From: an uncultured Clostridia bacterium
Lineage (GTDB): Bacteria > Bacillota > Clostridia > Christensenellales > Aristaeellaceae
Length of the DNA: 10,057 nucleotides
Reading direction: 5' to 3'
Assembly (NCBI GenBank): GCA_934621485.1
Contig: CAKTUS010000095.1
Location: forward strand, 1-10,057
The notes beneath the pieces are model-generated. The model did no database searches and was not told the origin of the DNA. It saw nothing but the letters and a program-made list of their open reading frames with translations. Below, one piece after another: positions 1 through 7,982 of the stretch (positions within the stretch are counted from its first letter, which is position 1; each line of letters starts with the position of its first letter). The translations under genes were made by a program, and so were the position numbers.

Positions 1-74
1 TTGCCGTGGTCCACGTGACCGATCGTGCCGATGTTTACGTGCGGCTTGGTACGCTCAAACTTTGCCTTAGCCAT
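1..74 (-). CDS. tuf: Elongation factor Tu, N-terminal fragment (cut by window edge)
   Basis: EF-Tu is the GTPase that brings aminoacyl-tRNA to the ribosomal A site in the cytoplasm. Only the first 24 codons are visible: MAKAKFERTKPHVNIGTIGH followed by VDHG. This is the typical bacterial EF-Tu N-terminus up to the start of the GHVDHGKT P-loop, and the rest lies beyond base 1. The ATG is at base 74, and an AAGGAGG ribosome-binding site lies about 10 bases before it, on the plus strand around 84-90. It follows fusA after a 55-base gap, the usual last position in the str operon, so it is probably co-transcribed with fusA. The identification is firm despite the short length. Confidence 0.96.
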   Translation of the reverse strand, partial: MAKAKFERTKPHVNIGTIGHVDHG

Positions 75-129
75 GAGTCATTTTCCTCCTTGATATTGAA
101 CGGTTCTATTTGATTGTGCAAAATGGGTT

Positions 130-2208
<2,079 letters not shown>

Positions 2209-2289
2209 AACGAAGGGTCTCCTTTCAATCTGCAAGCTAACTGTACACTCTTCCATCCGGGCGGGGCCCCAGCCCACGCCCGCTGTGCA

Positions 2290-2760
2290 TTACCAGCGGT
2301 AATGCGCGAAGGCCTTGTTGGCCTCGGCCATACGGTGCATTTCTTCCTTGCGCTTCACGGCGGCGCCGGTGTTGTTGGCGGCGTCCATCAGCTCGGCGGC
2401 AAGGCGTTCCGCCATGGTCTTTTCGCCGCGCTTGCGGCTGAAGTCCACCAGCCAGCGCAGCGCCAGGGTCTGACGGCGCTCGGGGCGGATTTCAATAGGT
2501 ACCTGGTAGGTGGCGCCGCCCACACGGCGGGCCTTCACTTCCAGCTGGGGAGCAACGTTGCTCAGCGCAGCGTTAAACACCTCGTTGGCGTCCTTGCCGG
2601 TTTTCTCGGCAATGGTCTCAAAGGCGTTGTAGCAGATGCGCTGCGCGGTGCCGCGCTTGCCGTCCAGCATGATCTGATTGATGAGCTTGGTTACAACCGT
2701 GGTCCCGTAAACAGGATCGGGCAGCACCTCGCGCTTGGGAATAAATCCACGACGGGGCAT
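2290..2760 (-). CDS. rpsG: 30S ribosomal protein S7
   Basis: S7 binds the 3' major domain of 16S rRNA, starts assembly of the 30S head and lines the E site. In E. coli it also represses its own operon by binding the str mRNA. The product is 156 residues, the standard bacterial length, with the typical start MPRRGFIPKREVLPDP, the VGGATYQVPIEIRP segment (about 80-93) and the RWLVDFSRKR and ANKAFAHYRW regions. An open frame continues 29 codons upstream without a stop. The ATG at 2760 was chosen because it gives the conserved N-terminus and has AAGGAGG seven bases upstream. The 260-base gap to rpsL is long for this operon and holds predicted stem-loops, listed separately. Confidence 0.97.
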   Translation of the reverse strand: MPRRGFIPKREVLPDPVYGTTVVTKLINQIMLDGKRGTAQRICYNAFETIAEKTGKDANEVFNAALSNVAPQLEVKARRVGGATYQVPIEIRPERRQTLALRWLVDFSRKRGEKTMAERLAAELMDAANNTGAAVKRKEEMHRMAEANKAFAHYRW

Positions 2761-2777
2761 TTGATTTCCTCCTTCGT

Positions 2778-2795
2778 TTGCGGCCTGCGCCGCAA
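2778..2795 (-). promoter_or_regulatory. Stem-loop directly before the rpsG ribosome-binding site
   Basis: The minus strand reads TTGCGGC, a GCAG loop, then GCCGCAA: a perfect 7-base-pair stem with a 4-base loop. It ends 3 bases before the AAGGAGG site of rpsG (plus-strand 2768-2774). The position would let it affect ribosome access or serve as a protein-binding site. E. coli S7 is known to bind the rpsL-rpsG intercistronic RNA. Whether this hairpin plays that role here is inference, because the E. coli site was not matched in sequence. Confidence 0.4.
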
Positions 2796-2935
2796 TGTGC
2801 TGTGGCACAACGTAAGATTTTGTTGGCTTTGTGGAATGCGTTTTCAAAGCGCGCTTGCGTACAGGTTCCTGACGGCCTTCAGCATCGGCCGCTCCCGACG
2901 TCGCACGGGAAAGTCACGCGGTGTGCCCGGTGGTA

Positions 2936-2961
2936 TATCCGGCTTCGATTCTCCCCGGATA
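2936..2961 (-). other. Stem-loop in the rpsL-rpsG spacer
   Basis: Arms TATCCGG and CCGGATA pair over 7 bases around a 12-base loop, inside the 260-base spacer (2761-3020) between rpsL and rpsG. It is not followed by a T-run on the minus strand, so it is not a canonical intrinsic terminator. Otherwise the spacer shows no gene and no convincing promoter. The stem could belong to an autoregulatory RNA structure for S7, or could simply be chance pairing in GC-rich DNA. Confidence 0.3.
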
Positions 2962-3020
2962 CCTGCCGAACGCCTGCGCCCACTCCGAAAGGGCTGCAGA
3001 CAGCAGCGCAGGAAAACGTC

Positions 3021-3395
3021 TTACTTCTTGGGCCGCTTTGCGCCGTACAGGGAACGGGCCTGCATTCTCTTGGCAACGCCAGCCGTATCAAGAGCGCCGC
3101 GAATGATGTGGTAGCGAACGCCGGGCAGGTCGCGTACACGGCCGCCGCGGATCAGAACCACGCTGTGCTCCTGCAGGTTGTGGCCAATACCCGGAATGTA
3201 GCACGTACCTTCGATCTGATTGGTCAGACGGATACGGGCGATCTTACGCAGAGCGGAGTTGGGCTTTTTGGGGGTCGTGGTCTTCACGCTCAGGCACACG
3301 CCGCGCTTTTGCGGGCAGCCCTGCAGAATGGGAGCCGTCGACCTGTTTTCAACCTTTTTCCGTCCCTTGCGGATCAACTGATTGATCGTGGGCAT
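3021..3395 (-). CDS. rpsL: 30S ribosomal protein S12 with Arg88
   Basis: S12 sits at the 30S decoding centre and controls accuracy of codon reading; it is the classic streptomycin-resistance target. The product is 124 residues and aligns without gaps to E. coli S12 over the functional loops. CPQKRGVC, TTTPKKPNSALRK (40-51, with the usual Lys43) and GHNLQEHSVVLIRGGR (71-86) are all present. The next loop reads V-R-D-L-P-G, so residue 88 is Arg (codon CGC, bases 3132-3134) where almost all bacteria have Lys. Asp89, the residue methylthiolated in some bacteria, is kept. The ATG at 3395 was chosen over an upstream in-frame start because it gives the conserved N-terminus and follows a GGAGGTG site by 5 bases. 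The gene lies 78 bases after the L7Ae-like gene. Confidence 0.97.
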   Translation of the reverse strand: MPTINQLIRKGRKKVENRSTAPILQGCPQKRGVCLSVKTTTPKKPNSALRKIARIRLTNQIEGTCYIPGIGHNLQEHSVVLIRGGRVRDLPGVRYHIIRGALDTAGVAKRMQARSLYGAKRPKK

Positions 3396-3473
3396 GGAAA
3401 CACCTCCGAATTGATATCCTATAACGCGCCGCAACCCATGGCGCTTTATAGTCTGAATGGGGTTTTGCCGCGC

Positions 3474-3719
3474 TTATTTCAGCACGGCGGCGGACGCCGC
3501 CTTGACGTTCACCTGGCAAAGCCTTCCCAGCTCCGCCATGCTGTCCACCACGGTAACGGGCACGCCCTTTTCCTCGCACAGGCCATTGATCCTGTGGTAG
3601 ATAAAGCCGTCCGCGTCCTTTCCCAAAAAGACGTGAGCAGCCAGACCGCCCTCCAGCGCGCGCAGCACCTGATGGGTGCCCACCACTCGCTTTTCCGGCT
3701 GTGAAAGCCATTCTTTCAT
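3474..3719 (-). CDS. L7Ae-family RNA-binding protein (YbxF/RplGB-like)
   Basis: Members of this family are small proteins that recognise kink-turn RNA. B. subtilis YbxF, encoded just upstream of rpsL, is the best-known relative. The product is 81 residues, about the YbxF length. The core VVGTHQVLRALEGG (12-25), the HVFLGKDADG strand-turn (29-38), VPVTVVDSMAELGRLCQVNV (54-73) and the AASAAVL end fit the L7Ae fold and match YbxF in layout. The ATG at 3719 follows a GGGAGGG site by 11 bases, somewhat long. An in-frame GTG at 3752 would add 11 residues and also has a GGAGG upstream, so the start is not certain. It heads the str operon here, behind its own promoter, with no rpoC before it in the window. 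Its cellular role is not settled even in model species. Confidence 0.88.
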   Translation of the reverse strand: MKEWLSQPEKRVVGTHQVLRALEGGLAAHVFLGKDADGFIYHRINGLCEEKGVPVTVVDSMAELGRLCQVNVKAASAAVLK

Positions 3720-3773
3720 CGTTGATCCAGCCCTCCCTTCTTGGGTTTCCACTGCGGCACAAGCCTCCGGCGG

Positions 3774-3860
3774 CGGATTCCATCGTCTTTCTCACGAAAG
3801 AATGGCACGCCAAAAGCACATACCGCGGACAACCATACCATATTAGCACGGATTCCATCG
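3774..3860. repeat. 12-base direct repeat spanning str promoter and leader
   Basis: The 12-mer CGATGGAATCCG (minus-strand reading) occurs twice: at 3849-3860, inside the spacer between the -35 and -10 boxes of the ribosomal promoter, and at 3774-3785, in the transcribed leader. The copies are 75 bases apart, in the same orientation and identical. A regulator bound to both could loop the promoter. A chance or duplication origin is also possible. Confidence 0.45.
3787..3800 (-). other. Small GNRA-type hairpin in the str operon leader
   Basis: In the roughly 114-base leader of the ribosomal transcript the minus strand reads CTTTC-GTGA-GAAAG: a 5-base-pair stem closed by a GTGA loop, a stable GNRA tetraloop. 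It lies next to the second copy of the 12-base repeat. No function can be assigned. There is no T-run, so it is not a terminator by itself. Confidence 0.35.
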
Positions 3861-3869
3861 GAAAGTCAA
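3840..3869 (-). promoter_or_regulatory. Strong sigma-A promoter of the ribosomal (str) operon
   Basis: On the minus strand, TTGACT (3869-3864) and TAATAT (3845-3840) are separated by 18 bases. A run of seven A residues just upstream of the -35 box resembles an UP element. Transcription would start near 3833 and give a leader of about 114 bases before the L7Ae-like gene. Both boxes differ from the consensus by one base, as expected for a highly expressed operon. The call rests on motif match only. Confidence 0.78.
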
Positions 3870-4012
3870 TCTTTTTTTCAAGTTCATCCCTTGAATTTTG
3901 CGCCAAATCGGCAGAGGGGGAACCGCACCGCCGGTCCATTCAAAAAGCCTCCCAGAATATGCCTTGGGAAAGCCGGTCAGGGCCCCCGCTTCGGGACGCT
4001 GCCAAAGGGCCG

Positions 4013-4035
4013 GCGTTTCCTCTGGCAGGAAACGC
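4013..4035. other. Perfect 9-base-pair dyad in the divergent region
   Basis: GCGTTTCCT, a 5-base CTGGC spacer and AGGAAACGC form a perfect inverted repeat. No T-run follows on either strand, and no gene ends nearby, so an intrinsic terminator is unlikely. It lies outside both predicted transcripts, upstream of both promoters. It could be a DNA-binding site or part of an unrecognised small RNA. Confidence 0.4.
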
Positions 4036-4104
4036 ATCGCCGTCGCCTGGCCGGCCAAATGGAAAAAAGCTCCGTTCGCTTCGCGCAGCGCCCGGGTGAG
4101 AAAA

Positions 4105-4116
4105 CTTTTGCAAAAG
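4105..4116. promoter_or_regulatory. Palindrome CTTTTGCAAAAG, possible operator
   Basis: A perfect 12-base palindrome lies 16 bases upstream of the -35 box of the sugar-gene promoter. The position suits an activator site or an auxiliary operator. It does not fit the CcpA cre consensus well. No regulator gene is present in the window to pair with it. Confidence 0.35.
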
Positions 4117-4132
4117 CGCCGTTCGCCCCTGC

Positions 4133-4161
4133 TTGTACCGTCGCCGTGAAGGATGTATAAT
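4133..4161 (+). promoter_or_regulatory. Sigma-A promoter for the MFS-glycosidase operon
   Basis: TTGTAC (4133-4138) and a perfect TATAAT (4156-4161) are separated by 17 bases, the ideal spacing. The start site would be near 4168, leaving a leader of about 32 bases with an AGGAGGT ribosome-binding site (4188-4194) five bases before the ATG. The call rests on motif match and on position before a divergent gene. Confidence 0.75.
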
Positions 4162-4178
4162 TAGGTAATCCATCCTTC
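4148..4178. promoter_or_regulatory. Inverted repeat enclosing the -10 box, likely operator
   Basis: Arms GAAGGATG (4148-4155) and CATCCTTC (4171-4178) are perfect complements around a 15-base spacer that contains the TATAAT box and the predicted start site. The left arm lies upstream of the transcript, so this cannot be an RNA hairpin made from this promoter. A repressor site that blocks RNA polymerase is the simplest reading. The repressor itself is not in the window. Confidence 0.5.
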
Positions 4179-4199
4179 TCACACGTCAGGAGGTCCTTT

Positions 4200-5468
4200 A
4201 TGCGCAAGCTTTCTCCCCGGCTGTGGTTTACCCTCATCCTGATCGGCCTGATGGGCCAATTCGCCTGGACCATTGAAAACATGTATTTCAACGTGTTTTT
4301 ATACAACACCATCTCTACCGATCCCGGCTACATTGCCGCCATGGTGGCCTGGAGCGCCGTGGCCGCCACGGTCACCACTCTGCTGATGGGCGTGGTCAGC
4401 GACCGCACGGGCCGCCGCAAGCCCTTCATCTGCGGGGGCTATTTGCTGTGGGGCCTGAGCACCGCCGCCTTTGGCTTCATCACGGTGGGAAACGCCGCCC
4501 GGCTGTTTCCGGCTGCCAGCGCGGTAGCCGCCGCGGCCATTTGGGTCATCGTCATGGATTGCGTCATGACCTTCTTTGGTTCCACCGCTAACGACGCCGC
4601 CTTCAACGCCTATATCACCGACCAGATTCCCGATGACCAGCGGGGCCGGGTGGAAAGCGTGCTGGCCGTGCTGCCGCTGGCTTCCATGCTGGTGATTTTC
4701 GGCCTGTTTGACGGCATGACCCAGGCGGGACGATGGCAGGCGTTTTTCCTTCTGTTTGGCGGTCTGGTAACCCTGACCGGCCTGATCGCCTGCTTTTTGC
4801 TGCCCGAAACCCCTATGCCGCCCAAGCGGGAGCCTGTTCTGCGCCAGCTGGCCTACGGCTTTCGTCCCTCGGTGGTAAAGGCTCATTCCGCGCTGTACCT
4901 GTCTTTGACGGCCATGTGCGTGTTTTCCGTGGCGGTACAGGTGTTTTTCCCTTACTTAATCATTTATTTACAGCACTATCTGCAAATGGATAACTACGCC
5001 CTGGTACTGGGCGTTGTGCTGATAACGGCGTCCCTGGTCAGCGTATTGGGCGGCCGGGCCATCGACAAAACGGGCCGGTTGCGCTTTGCCTGCCCGGCAG
5101 GCGGGCTGATGCTGCTGGGGCTGGCGGGCATGTATTATGCCCGGGGGATGGTTTGGGTTATGCTTGCCGGCGCCGTTATGATGAGCGGCTACATGCTGCT
5201 GACCGCCGCCCTGACGGCGGAAATCCGCCACCTGACCCCGGCGGACAAGGCGGGGCACTTCCAGGGAATCCGCATGATTTTTGCGGTAATGCTGCCCATG
5301 ATGATTGGCCCCGCCATCGGCGCGGCGGTCATTCGCGGCAGCGCGCAAACCTATGTGGAGTTGGGCCAGGTGAAAACCGTGCCCACGCCCGGCATTTTTC
5401 TGGCCGCTGCGGCGGTGCTGCTGTTGCTGGCCGTTCCCGTAACGCTGCTTCGGCGCAAGGAGGGCTGA
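4200..5468 (+). CDS. MFS transporter, SLC45/GPH-like sugar type
   Basis: This is a probable cytoplasmic-membrane symporter for a sugar or glycoside. The 422 residues are strongly hydrophobic, with about 12 membrane segments in two halves. Motif A of the major facilitator family is clear between segments 2 and 3 (GVVSDRTGRRKPF, 64-76), and a weaker copy lies in the second half (GGRAIDKTGRLRF, 284-296). The segment NDAAFNAYITDQIPDDQRGR (131-150) is typical of a clostridial MFS group found next to glycosidases. The ATG at 4200 follows AGGAGGT by 5 bases and lies about 32 bases after a strong promoter. The stop is 3 bases before the glycoside hydrolase start, whose ribosome-binding site lies inside this gene's end, so the two are probably translationally coupled. 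The substrate cannot be read from sequence. The link to the hydrolase favours a beta-glycoside or oligosaccharide; this is inference. Confidence 0.85.
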   Translation: MRKLSPRLWFTLILIGLMGQFAWTIENMYFNVFLYNTISTDPGYIAAMVAWSAVAATVTTLLMGVVSDRTGRRKPFICGGYLLWGLSTAAFGFITVGNAARLFPAASAVAAAAIWVIVMDCVMTFFGSTANDAAFNAYITDQIPDDQRGRVESVLAVLPLASMLVIFGLFDGMTQAGRWQAFFLLFGGLVTLTGLIACFLLPETPMPPKREPVLRQLAYGFRPSVVKAHSALYLSLTAMCVFSVAVQVFFPYLIIYLQHYLQMDNYALVLGVVLITASLVSVLGGRAIDKTGRLRFACPAGGLMLLGLAGMYYARGMVWVMLAGAVMMSGYMLLTAALTAEIRHLTPADKAGHFQGIRMIFAVMLPMMIGPAIGAAVIRGSAQTYVELGQVKTVPTPGIFLAAAAVLLLLAVPVTLLRRKEG

Positions 5469-5471
5469 CGG

Positions 5472-7202
5472 ATGCTGACGACGCCCTGGGGCGAAAGCCT
5501 GAACCCAACCCGGGTGCTGCCCGAATACCCCCGGCCGCAGCTGCGCCGGAACAGCTACCTGAACCTGAACGGCTATTGGGACTATGCCATCACCGAAACG
5601 GACGAGGAACCCACCGGATGGGACGGGCGCATTTTGGTTCCCTTTTCGCCGGAAAGCCCGCTGAGCGGGGTAGACCGCACCCTGTTCCCGGGACAAACGC
5701 TGTGGTACCGTCTCCGCCTTTCCCTGCCGGAGGGTTTTGCGTGCCAGGACGGCCGGGTGCTTTTGCACTTTGGCGCGGTGGACCAGGAGGCGGCCGTATA
5801 TGTAAACGGGGTGGAGGTCTGCCGCCACATGGGCGGCTACAACGCCTTTTCCGCCGACATTACCCGCGCCTTGCAGCCGGAAAACACCTTGCTGGTGCGG
5901 GTGCATGACGATACCGATGCATCCTTTCACACCCGGGGCAAGCAGAAAACCCGCCGGGGCGGCATCTGGTACACGCCTCAGAGCGGTGTCTGGCAAACCG
6001 TGTGGATGGAGTCCGTGCCCAGCACCTACATTACCGGTTTGCGCCTTACGCCCCTGTATGACGAAAACGCCCTGGAGATGACGGTGCTTTGCGGCGAAAA
6101 CGCACCCTGCCGAATGGAGCTGGAAGGCCGTTCCCTTTCCCTGACCGCCAACCGGCCGGCGAAGGTTCCCATGCCGGATTTCCGCCCCTGGAGCCCGGAG
6201 GACCCGTATCTGTACCCCTGCTCCTTTACCCTGGGGCAGGACCTGGTGGAAAGCTACTTTGCCATGCGCAAGACGGAGGTGCGCCCCGACGCTTCCGGCA
6301 CGCCCCGGCTGTTTCTGAACGGAAAGCCGTATTTTCACAACGGTCTGCTGGATCAGGGCTACTGGCCTGACGGCCTGTACACCCCGCCCGCCGACGAGGC
6401 CATGATTTTTGATATTCAAACCGCCAAAAGTCTGGGCTACAACATGCTGCGTAAGCACATCAAGGTGGAACCCATGCGCTGGTATTATCACTGCGACCGC
6501 CTGGGCATGCTGGTGTGGCAGGATATGCCCAGCGGCGGCGGCAAGTACCGCCTGACCACCATCTCCCTGCCGCTGATTACCGGCCTGCACCACAACGACC
6601 ACCGCTACCGGCGCTTTGCCCGCCAGGATGAGGCCGGACGCCGGGAATACCTGACCCAGCTGAAGGAGATGGTCTCCCAGCTTTACAATGTGCCCAGCCT
6701 GGCGCTTTGGGTACCCTTCAACGAAGGCTGGGGGCAGTTTGACGCCGCCCGGGTCGCCGCGCTTCTGCGCCGGTGGGATCCCACCCGCCCCATTGACCAC
6801 GCCAGCGGCTGGCACGACCAGGGCGCAGGCGATTTTCAAAGCTCGCATGTTTATTTCAAGCCCTATCGTTTCCGCAAGGACAGGCGCGGCCGGGCGGTGA
6901 TTCTCAGCGAGTTCGGCGGCTATAACCTGCGGGAAGCGGGGCATTGTTACAACGAGGCGGATTTCGGCTACAAAAAGCTGCCGGACCGCGCCGCACTGTG
7001 GCAGGCCTATGAGCGGCTGTTTGAAAGCCAAATCCTTCCCGCCGTTTCCAAAGGGCTGTGCGCTGCGGTTTACACTCAGCTGAGCGACGTGGAGGACGAG
7101 CTCAACGGCGTTCTGACCTACGACCGCCGGGTGGTCAAGCTGCCCGCGGACGCGCTCAGGCGCTTGAATCGGCGGCTGCTGGACGCCTCGCCCAAGGCTT
7201 GA
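5472..7202 (+). CDS. Glycoside hydrolase family 2, cytoplasmic, short form
   Basis: Family 2 enzymes are retaining beta-glycosidases (galactosidases, glucuronidases, mannosidases and others). The 576 residues show three domains: an N-terminal sugar-binding jelly roll (about 30-180, with YRLRLSLP and VYVNGVEVCRHMGGY), an immunoglobulin-like domain (about 185-270) and a TIM barrel (about 275-576). The predicted acid/base is Glu418 in PFNEGWGQ, and the nucleophile is Glu480 in VILSEFGGY. There is no signal peptide, so it should act inside the cell on what the upstream transporter imports. It lacks the extra C-terminal domains of LacZ. In place of the usual N-R-H-E barrel motif it has LLDQGYWPDGLYTPP (292-306), marking a subgroup whose substrate I cannot name. 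The ATG at 5472 follows AAGGAGGG by 7 bases. Confidence 0.88.
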   Translation: MLTTPWGESLNPTRVLPEYPRPQLRRNSYLNLNGYWDYAITETDEEPTGWDGRILVPFSPESPLSGVDRTLFPGQTLWYRLRLSLPEGFACQDGRVLLHFGAVDQEAAVYVNGVEVCRHMGGYNAFSADITRALQPENTLLVRVHDDTDASFHTRGKQKTRRGGIWYTPQSGVWQTVWMESVPSTYITGLRLTPLYDENALEMTVLCGENAPCRMELEGRSLSLTANRPAKVPMPDFRPWSPEDPYLYPCSFTLGQDLVESYFAMRKTEVRPDASGTPRLFLNGKPYFHNGLLDQGYWPDGLYTPPADEAMIFDIQTAKSLGYNMLRKHIKVEPMRWYYHCDRLGMLVWQDMPSGGGKYRLTTISLPLITGLHHNDHRYRRFARQDEAGRREYLTQLKEMVSQLYNVPSLALWVPFNEGWGQFDAARVAALLRRWDPTRPIDHASGWHDQGAGDFQSSHVYFKPYRFRKDRRGRAVILSEFGGYNLREAGHCYNEADFGYKKLPDRAALWQAYERLFESQILPAVSKGLCAAVYTQLSDVEDELNGVLTYDRRVVKLPADALRRLNRRLLDASPKA

Positions 7203-7259
7203 CTTTGCTTTCTCATTCAGCGTAAGATAAACAGGACTTTCATCAAGGAGGAATGGTTC

Positions 7260-7961
7260 ATGCCCATTTGCCCGCGCTGTCACAAGCCCGCCCAGGCGGC
7301 GGACGCCGCGTTTTGCGCCTATTGCGGCGCGCCCATGCCCAAGGACGCTTCCGCCGTGCCCGAAGCGGTGCAGGAGGTTTTAGCCAGGGTGAAGGCTACC
7401 TCCGACCCCAAAAAGAAATATGACCTGCTTACGAAGGCGCAGCAGGACGAGCCCGACAGCCTGGACATTGCCCGGGAGCTTTTGCATCTGGGCCGTCTGT
7501 ATGAGCGGGGCGGCCGCAATGTGGATTTTTCCGTCATCAAGTGTTATCTGCTGCACATGTACCTGACGCCCAGGGAGTTTTCCGAGGAGCAGAAGGCCGC
7601 CATGCGCAAGGAATTGTTCCACCATCCGCAATTGGAGCGCTGCCAGGCTCTTGCGCCGGACGCCGAAGGCTTTACCCGGGAGTATTTGATGCGCCTGAGC
7701 AGCGAGTTTGCCGATCTGTTTTTGAAGGGCAGCAGCACCTACATGCACTCGTTCTTCGGAATCCGTTTCAACAGCCGCGCCGACAAGCTGCTGGCTTCCC
7801 CGGCTGCCCGCATGCTGGCGGCCATTCACGGCGACACGCAGCTGGAAGGCGACGAGCGCGCCATGCTGTATGAGTGCTTCTACCGCGGCTATCTCAGCCA
7901 GATTGGCGGCGAGGACGAACTGCGCAAGCAGCTGGCTCAGTACGGCCTGCCCACTCCGTAA
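7260..7961 (+). CDS. Zinc-ribbon protein of unknown function
   Basis: The 233-residue product has no assigned function. The N-terminus is a four-cysteine zinc ribbon: Cys4, Cys7, Cys19 and Cys22 (CPRC and CAYCG). A helical body follows, with DPKKKYDLLTKAQQDEPDSL (49-68), FSVIKCYLLHMYL and a SSTYMHSFFGI stretch, and without signal peptide or membrane segment, so it is probably cytosolic. It resembles conserved uncharacterised clostridial proteins as far as I recall; this was not searched. The ATG follows AAGGAGG by 8 bases. It lies 57 bases after the glycosidase with no clear terminator between them, and 21 bases before a membrane protein gene, so it is more likely tied to the downstream pair. 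Possible roles such as adaptor or assembly factor are guesses. Confidence 0.8.
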   Translation: MPICPRCHKPAQAADAAFCAYCGAPMPKDASAVPEAVQEVLARVKATSDPKKKYDLLTKAQQDEPDSLDIARELLHLGRLYERGGRNVDFSVIKCYLLHMYLTPREFSEEQKAAMRKELFHHPQLERCQALAPDAEGFTREYLMRLSSEFADLFLKGSSTYMHSFFGIRFNSRADKLLASPAARMLAAIHGDTQLEGDERAMLYECFYRGYLSQIGGEDELRKQLAQYGLPTP

Positions 7962-7973
7962 AGCGCCGTCTGG

Positions 7974-7982
7974 AAAGGAAGG
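7974..7982 (+). promoter_or_regulatory. Ribosome-binding site that leaves the next start ambiguous
   Basis: AAAGGAAGG directly abuts the ATG at 7983, very close for initiation there. An in-frame TTG at 7989 lies 6 bases after it, a normal distance. The membrane protein may therefore start two codons later than annotated. Confidence 0.5.

Larger units (their letters stand above)
3720..4199. other. Divergent intergenic region, 480 bases, no gene seen
   Basis: This stretch separates the minus-strand ribosomal operon from the plus-strand sugar genes. It contains one strong promoter for each side, a 12-base direct repeat, a 12-base palindrome, an inverted repeat around a -10 box and a 9-base-pair dyad (4013-4035), all listed separately. 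Several short open frames cross it on both strands, but none combines a ribosome-binding site with a recognisable protein. I looked for SRP RNA, tmRNA or a tRNA and recognised none. The middle part (about 3900-4100) remains unexplained. Confidence 0.7.

Noticed and set aside
67..81. Four-codon frame (ATG ACT CAT GGC TAA) overlapping the tuf start
   Set aside because: Its ATG is only about 3 bases after the ribosome-binding site, too close for efficient initiation, while the tuf ATG is at a workable distance.
2209..2277. N-terminal extension of EF-G by 23 residues
   Set aside because: The conserved EF-G start MPRSHPLDKVRNIG and a good ribosome-binding site place the start at 2208; the extension would translate the site itself.
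4055..4100. Possible minus-strand intrinsic terminator (T6 run near 4062-4067)
   Set aside because: The sequence before the T-run forms only a weak stem of about 4 pairs, and no minus-strand gene ends there.
3843..4182. Several 70-140 codon open frames in the divergent region
   Set aside because: They overlap each other on both strands, lack ribosome-binding sites at their starts and resemble no protein I recognise.
7203..7259. Possible promoter between the glycosidase and zinc-ribbon genes
   Set aside because: A TTGCTT-like -35 is present, but the nearest -10-like hexamers sit at 12 or 15 bases and match poorly. No convincing promoter or terminator, so the operon boundary here stays open.
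4968..7283. 771-codon open frame on the minus strand, opposite the glycosidase
   Set aside because: Low-complexity His/Gly/Ala/Gln translation covering the GH2 gene in antisense. The GH2 frame has catalytic motifs and a ribosome-binding site, so this is a shadow.
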